A stretch of DNA of 9,497 nt. It comes from Actinomycetota bacterium. Its GTDB lineage: Bacteria; Actinomycetota; Actinomycetes; JACCUZ01. How positions within the stretch are numbered: position 1 is the first letter of the stretch; each line of letters starts with the position of its first letter. Of this stretch, positions 5,919-9,497 are shown piece after piece. A program made the position numbers and the translations under genes. The stretch lies in assembly GCA_030841245.1 (NCBI GenBank), contig JAVEDG010000311.1:1-9497 (forward strand), written 5' to 3'. The notes under the pieces are model-generated. The model worked only from the letters and a program-made list of their open reading frames with translations, made no database searches and was not told the DNA's origin.

Positions 5919-6806
5919 GTGACCGGACACGGGGCGACGAAGGAGCGGGGACGCCAGCGCAAGCGCGGTTCCACGGCGTTCGTTCTCGGAGGCGGAGGCC
6001 TGCTGGGCGCGGGAGAGGTCGGCATGCTGCACGGGCTCCTCGATGCCGGCATCGCACCGGATCTCGTCGTCGGGACGTCGGTCGGCGCCATCAACGGCGC
6101 TGCGATCGCGGCGGAGCCCACTCTCGAGGCGATCGCCCGCCTCACCGACGTTTGGAGCAACCTGGCGGAACGCGGCGTCTACTCCGGCGGGGCGCTGCGG
6201 AGGGTGCAGCACTTCGCCCGGACACGTACCCATGCCCACCCCAACGAGCCGCTGCGCCAGCTGCTCGCCGAGCAGTTCGGTGACGCGCGCATCGAGGACC
6301 TGGCGGTCCCCTTCCAATGCGTGGCGGCCAGCATCGAGCGCGCCGCCGAACACTGGTTCGTCGACGGGCCGGTCGTCGACGCGGTGCTGGCGAGCAGCGC
6401 GGTCCCCGGCGTACTGCCGCCCGTCCTGCTCGGCGGCGAGCACTTCCTCGACGGCGGTCTGGTCAACTCGATCCCGGTCGGGCGGGCCATCGCGCTCGGC
6501 GCGCAACGCGTCTTCGTGCTGCAGGTCGGTCGCATCGACCGGCCACTGCAGGCACCGACCCGGCCGTGGGAGGTCGCCGTCGTGGCCTTCGAGATCGCCC
6601 GGCGGCACCGCTTCGCCCGCGACATGGCGGAGATTCCGGACGGTGTCGACGTGCACGTGCTGCCCACCGGGGCCGACGAGACGCCGCGCTACGCCGACCG
6701 GTCGGCCCTGCGCTACCGCGACTTCACCAAGGTGACCACCCGGATCGAGCAGGCGCACACCGCCACGCGGGCCTACCTGGCCGACACGGCCGAGCGGACG
6801 GGCTGA
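5919..6806 (+). CDS. Patatin-like phospholipase / acyl hydrolase
   Basis: A 295-aa patatin-family lipid acyl hydrolase (RssA/NTE-like bacterial type), predicted to remove fatty acids from phospholipids or acylglycerols with a Ser-Asp dyad. The oxyanion loop GGGGLLG (24-30), the nucleophile elbow GTSVG (52-56, S54) and the catalytic aspartate in FLDGG (D178) are all present and in order, so the enzyme should be active. The first 17 residues are strongly basic (TKERGRQRKRG) and may help it meet acidic membranes; no signal peptide or membrane helix is evident. The GTG start has GAGG six bases upstream (5909-5912) within the end of the previous gene, one base after whose stop it begins. The acyltransferase gene follows after 6 bases, which suggests a linked lipid-turnover role. 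Patatins also act as toxic effectors in anti-phage systems, but no sensor or cyclase gene is present here. Confidence 0.93.
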   Translation: MTGHGATKERGRQRKRGSTAFVLGGGGLLGAGEVGMLHGLLDAGIAPDLVVGTSVGAINGAAIAAEPTLEAIARLTDVWSNLAERGVYSGGALRRVQHFARTRTHAHPNEPLRQLLAEQFGDARIEDLAVPFQCVAASIERAAEHWFVDGPVVDAVLASSAVPGVLPPVLLGGEHFLDGGLVNSIPVGRAIALGAQRVFVLQVGRIDRPLQAPTRPWEVAVVAFEIARRHRFARDMAEIPDGVDVHVLPTGADETPRYADRSALRYRDFTKVTTRIEQAHTATRAYLADTAERTG

Positions 6807-6812
6807 GCCGCG

Positions 6813-7829
6813 GTGCTCCCCCCACGGTTGCTGCGTCGCCTGGTGCTGGGGCCCGCGCTGATCACACTGACGCTGCTCGCCCTGACCGGCCTGCCCCTCC
6901 TTCTGCTGCTCGCGGCGCTCACCTCGACCGTGCTGCCCGGCCGGTGGCGGCCGCTGCGGCTGCTCTGGATGGTCCTGCTCTACCTCGTGCTCGAGTCGGC
7001 CGTCCTGCTCGCGCTGTTCGGGCTGTGGGTTGCGAGCGGCTTCGGCTGGCGGATCCGTTCGCCCCGGTTCCAGCTCGCGCACTACGCCCTGGTGCGCTGG
7101 TACCTGCGCGTCCTCTACTCCGAGAGCCGGCGCGTGCTGCACGTCGAGGTCACTGTGGAGGGCCCGCCGCCCACGTCGTACGACGGGCGGCCGCTGCTGA
7201 TCCTGAGCCGCCACGCCGGCCCTGGTGACTCGCTGCTCGTCGTGCACGCGCTGGTCAACTGGTACGCCCGCGAGCCACGGATCGTGCTCAAGGACACGCT
7301 GCAGTGGGACCCGGCGGTCGACGTGATGCTCAACCGGCTGCCCAACCGGTTCATCCGGCCCGGCGGCCGGCCCGGTGCCGAGCTGGAGCGCCAGATCGGC
7401 GAGCTGAGCCGCAACCTCGACGAGAACGACGCCTTCCTCATCTTCCCCGAGGGCGGCAACGTCACCGAGCACCGGCGCAAGCGTGCCATCGACCGGCTGC
7501 GCCGCAAGGGGCACATCGACGAGGCCGAGAAGGCGGAGCGGATGCGTCACGTGATGGCTCCGAAGCCGGGAGGGGTGCTCGCCGCACTCACCCAGGCACG
7601 CGATGCCGACGTGGTCTTCGTCGCGCACACCGGCGTCGAGCACATGGTCACCGTGCTCGACGTCTGGCGTGAGCTGCCGATGGACCGCGAGATCCAGATG
7701 AGGTGGTGGCTGGTCCCGGCCACCGACGTGCCGGTCGGCGACCAGGCGCGCATCGACTGGCTGTTCGAGTGGTGGGCCCGCATCGACGAGTGGATCGGCG
7801 AACGTCAGCGCGTGCAGGACGCGGTCTGA
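6813..7829 (+). CDS. Membrane PlsC-like acyltransferase
   Basis: A 338-aa member of the lysophospholipid / 1-acylglycerol-3-phosphate acyltransferase superfamily, transferring an acyl chain to a glycerolipid or related acceptor at the inner face of the membrane. Two hydrophobic segments (about 11-40 and 50-77) anchor the N-terminus. The catalytic H-x4-D motif is SRHAGPGDS (132-140, H134 and D139; family usual NHxxxxD), and the substrate-binding motif is FPEGG (211-215). A charged Arg/Lys/Glu-rich stretch (219-245) follows, before VMAPKPGG (247-254), which resembles the late V-x-x-P block. The protein is longer than a minimal PlsC (about 240 aa) because of the N-terminal anchor and a C-terminal extension rich in Trp and acidic residues. 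The GTG start lies 6 bases after the patatin stop with only a weak ribosome site, suggesting coupling. The acceptor substrate is unknown, so I do not assign plsC. Confidence 0.88.
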   Translation: MLPPRLLRRLVLGPALITLTLLALTGLPLLLLLAALTSTVLPGRWRPLRLLWMVLLYLVLESAVLLALFGLWVASGFGWRIRSPRFQLAHYALVRWYLRVLYSESRRVLHVEVTVEGPPPTSYDGRPLLILSRHAGPGDSLLVVHALVNWYAREPRIVLKDTLQWDPAVDVMLNRLPNRFIRPGGRPGAELERQIGELSRNLDENDAFLIFPEGGNVTEHRRKRAIDRLRRKGHIDEAEKAERMRHVMAPKPGGVLAALTQARDADVVFVAHTGVEHMVTVLDVWRELPMDREIQMRWWLVPATDVPVGDQARIDWLFEWWARIDEWIGERQRVQDAV

Positions 7830-7830
7830 G

Positions 7831-8757
7831 ATGCCCGCTCGGCACGATGCGCGTGGTGACGGCGACGGCTGGGTCGAGTGCCACCTGGGGCACCGCCACT
7901 GGGGCCGCTTCGGCGCCGCCGGCGTCCTGCTGCACCGGCGGCTCGACGACGTCGGCAGCGGTGACAGCTCTCGCGAGAACGTGCTGCTGCAGCACCGCGC
8001 CGAGTGGTCGCACCACGGTGGCACCTGGGGCCTGCCCGGCGGGGCGCGGGCCAGCACGGAGACGCCGGTGGCGGCCGCGCTGCGCGAGGCGAAGGAGGAG
8101 GCCGACGTTCCCGCCGACCGGGTCCGGGTCGACGCGACGTACGTCGACGACCACGGCGGCTGGTCGTACACGACGGTGCTCGCCGCGACGACACAGCCCG
8201 TCGAGGTCCGGGCGACCGGAGGGGAGAGCATCGACGTCGCCTGGCACCCGACAGACACGCTCGAATCGCTGGAGCTGCACCCGGGCTTCGCTGCCACCTG
8301 GCCGCACCTGCGCACGGCCCTGGGCCGCCTCACCGTTGTCGTCGACGCGGCCAACGTGGTCGGGTCCCGCCCCGACGGGTGGTGGCGGGACCGCGCCGGC
8401 GCCGCCGGCCGCCTGCTGCGCGCCGCCCTGCCGCTTGCAGCTGGTGGTGTGGCCGGGTCGAGGCTGCCCGCCGGCACGGCGCCGGACCTGGACCGCTGGT
8501 GGCCCGATGTCGTGGTCGTGCTCGAAGGAGCCGCGCGCGCGGCCGCCCCGCCGGCACCGGCCGAGGGGCTGCGGGTCGTGCACGCACCGGCGTCGGGCGA
8601 CGACACGATCGTCACCGTCACCGGGGCCGCCGCCAAGGCCGGGCCGGTGCTCGTGGTGACCGCCGACCGTGGGCTACGCGATCGTGTCACCGCCGTCGGA
8701 GCCGGGGTCGCCGGGCCACGCTGGTGGCACGACCTCGTCGACGGGCAGGATCGCTGA
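7831..8757 (+). CDS. Nudix hydrolase fused to a PIN/NYN-like nuclease domain
   Basis: A 308-aa two-domain cytosolic protein. Residues about 15-160 form a Nudix domain, which cleaves nucleoside diphosphates linked to another group. The Nudix box starts at G71 and reads G-x5-E77-x7-R85-E86-x2-E89-E90 (core REAKEEADV), complete except that the late glycine is D92. Residues about 166-300 form a second domain with regularly spaced acidic positions: VVVDAANVVGSRPDGWW (169-185, D172 and N175), VVVVLEGAAR (227-236, E232), SGDDTIV (255-261, D257/D258) and VVTADRGLRDRV (275-286, D279). This order resembles YacP/NYN and PIN ribonucleases. I recall stand-alone actinobacterial homologues of this tail named only 'NTP pyrophosphohydrolase'. 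ATG 7831 follows the acyltransferase stop by one base; the dehydratase gene begins 2 bases after its stop. The Nudix call is firm; the nuclease call is inference. Confidence 0.85.
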   Translation: MPARHDARGDGDGWVECHLGHRHWGRFGAAGVLLHRRLDDVGSGDSSRENVLLQHRAEWSHHGGTWGLPGGARASTETPVAAALREAKEEADVPADRVRVDATYVDDHGGWSYTTVLAATTQPVEVRATGGESIDVAWHPTDTLESLELHPGFAATWPHLRTALGRLTVVVDAANVVGSRPDGWWRDRAGAAGRLLRAALPLAAGGVAGSRLPAGTAPDLDRWWPDVVVVLEGAARAAAPPAPAEGLRVVHAPASGDDTIVTVTGAAAKAGPVLVVTADRGLRDRVTAVGAGVAGPRWWHDLVDGQDR

Positions 8758-8759
8758 CC

Positions 8760-9497
8760 ATGACGACCCGGGAGTCCTTCGACGTACCAGAAGCGGCGGC
8801 CACCGTGCCCGGCAGACGTGACATCGACGCCGCTGCGCAGCGCATCGCCCCGTGGATCCGACGTACGCCGGTCATGGCCGTCGACGCGACCGATGTCGGC
8901 CTGGACCACGACGTGCCGGTGTGGCTCAAGCTGGAGCTGACCCAGCAGTCCGGCTCCTTCAAGGTGCGCGGCGCCCTGAACCGGATGCTCTCGGCCGACG
9001 TCCCCGCCGCAGGCGTGATCGCCGCCTCAGGTGGCAACTTCGGGCTCGCGGTCGCGCACGCGGCCCTCCGGTTGGGCCACCCCGCCGAAGTGTTCGTCCC
9101 CGAGAGCTCGAGCGCCGTCAAGGTCGCCCGGCTGCGCGGCTATGGGGCATCGGTCAATGTCGGGGGTGCGTTCTACGCCGAGGCGCTCGAGGCCGCCGAG
9201 CAGCGCGCCCAGCAGACCGGCGCGCTGTGGATGCACGCGTTCGACCAGCCCGCGATGGTCGCCGGCAACGGCACCGTGGCGCGTGAGCTTGCCGGGCAGG
9301 TCGAGCTCGACACGGTGCTGGTCGCCGTCGGTGGCGGCGGCCTCCTCGGAGGGGTAGGGGCCTGGTACGCCGGTGACGTGCGCGTCGTCGGTGTGGAGAC
9401 CGAGCTCACCGCGTCGCTGACCGCCGCCCTCGCCGCAGGGTCACCGGTGGACGCTCCCGTGGGCGGGCTCGCCGCCGACGCGCTCGGCGCCCGACGG
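8760..9497 (+). CDS. PLP-dependent serine/threonine dehydratase, 3' end outside window
   Basis: The N-terminal 246 residues of a fold-type II pyridoxal-phosphate enzyme of the serine/threonine dehydratase group, which deaminates serine or threonine to the 2-oxo acid and ammonia. The PLP lysine is K68 in QSGSFKVRGA (63-72). The loop that contacts the cofactor is SGGNFG (90-95, where many relatives have SSGNH or SGGNH). The phosphate-binding glycine loop is GGGGLLGG (191-198). The frame is open to the last base. The family is usually about 310-330 aa, so roughly 70 C-terminal residues are missing and a regulatory ACT domain cannot be excluded. The ATG lies 2 bases after the Nudix-fusion stop, with GGCAGGA about 10 bases upstream, so it is likely in the same operon. 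Serine racemase or another relative is possible. Confidence 0.88.
   Translation, partial: MTTRESFDVPEAAATVPGRRDIDAAAQRIAPWIRRTPVMAVDATDVGLDHDVPVWLKLELTQQSGSFKVRGALNRMLSADVPAAGVIAASGGNFGLAVAHAALRLGHPAEVFVPESSSAVKVARLRGYGASVNVGGAFYAEALEAAEQRAQQTGALWMHAFDQPAMVAGNGTVARELAGQVELDTVLVAVGGGGLLGGVGAWYAGDVRVVGVETELTASLTAALAAGSPVDAPVGGLAADALGARR

Noticed and set aside
4667..6160. A 497-codon minus-strand open frame opposite the S33 hydrolase
   Set aside because: It has no domain signature, whereas the plus-strand frame has a full S33 catalytic set and proper gene spacing.
5919..8757. An anti-phage defence system based on the patatin and the nuclease-like domain
   Set aside because: Patatins and PIN domains do occur as defence effectors, but there is no nucleotide cyclase, sensor, antitoxin, ATPase or mobile gene nearby, and the neighbours look metabolic.
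5877..8909. A 3-kb open frame on the minus strand (about 1010 codons) opposite the operon
   Set aside because: It lies antisense to four genes with clear conserved motifs, its translation is low-complexity Pro/Arg/Gln/Ser-rich without domains, and long open antisense frames are expected at about 70% GC.

Overview
The window looks like ordinary chromosome from a high-GC actinobacterium. It is roughly 70% G+C by eye, codons nearly always end in G or C, and several genes start with GTG. The small HhH-GPD family protein, the PAS/SpoIIE-type phosphatase and the Nudix protein with a PIN/NYN-like tail all fit this. A Nocardioides-like (Propionibacteriales) host is my best guess, from general resemblance only. 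I see no tRNA, rRNA, CRISPR array, insertion sequence, integrase or phage gene.

Layout. (1) Positions 22-2721 hold three minus-strand genes: a universal stress protein (2320-2721), an HhH-GPD protein overlapping it by four bases (1742-2323), and, after a 178-base gap, a PAS-GAF-PP2C (SpoIIE/RsbU-type) phosphatase (22-1563). (2) Divergent from the stress-protein gene is a plus-strand gene for a catalytically degenerate EAL-like protein (2830-3564). (3) Converging on it with 7 bases between is a minus-strand esterase-D-like serine hydrolase (3572-4600). (4) Divergent from the esterase, a tightly packed plus-strand run starts at 4646: an S33 prolyl-aminopeptidase-like hydrolase, a patatin-like phospholipase, a membrane PlsC-like acyltransferase, a Nudix hydrolase fused to a PIN/NYN-like domain, and a PLP-dependent serine/threonine dehydratase cut by the window edge. 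Gaps in this run are 1, 6, 1 and 2 bases, so it is probably one operon.

How they may work together. The left part is a stress and signalling neighbourhood: nucleotide-binding Usp, a possible repair protein, a regulatory phosphatase and an EAL-like protein that has probably lost phosphodiesterase activity. The right part is catabolic and housekeeping: peptide or ester hydrolysis, phospholipid deacylation next to acyl transfer (a possible remodelling pair), nucleotide or RNA clean-up, and amino-acid deamination. Nothing here assembles into a recognisable defence or biosynthetic system. The most unusual protein is the Nudix-PIN/NYN fusion; the degenerate EAL protein and a recurring GTACGCCG word are the other points worth checking.
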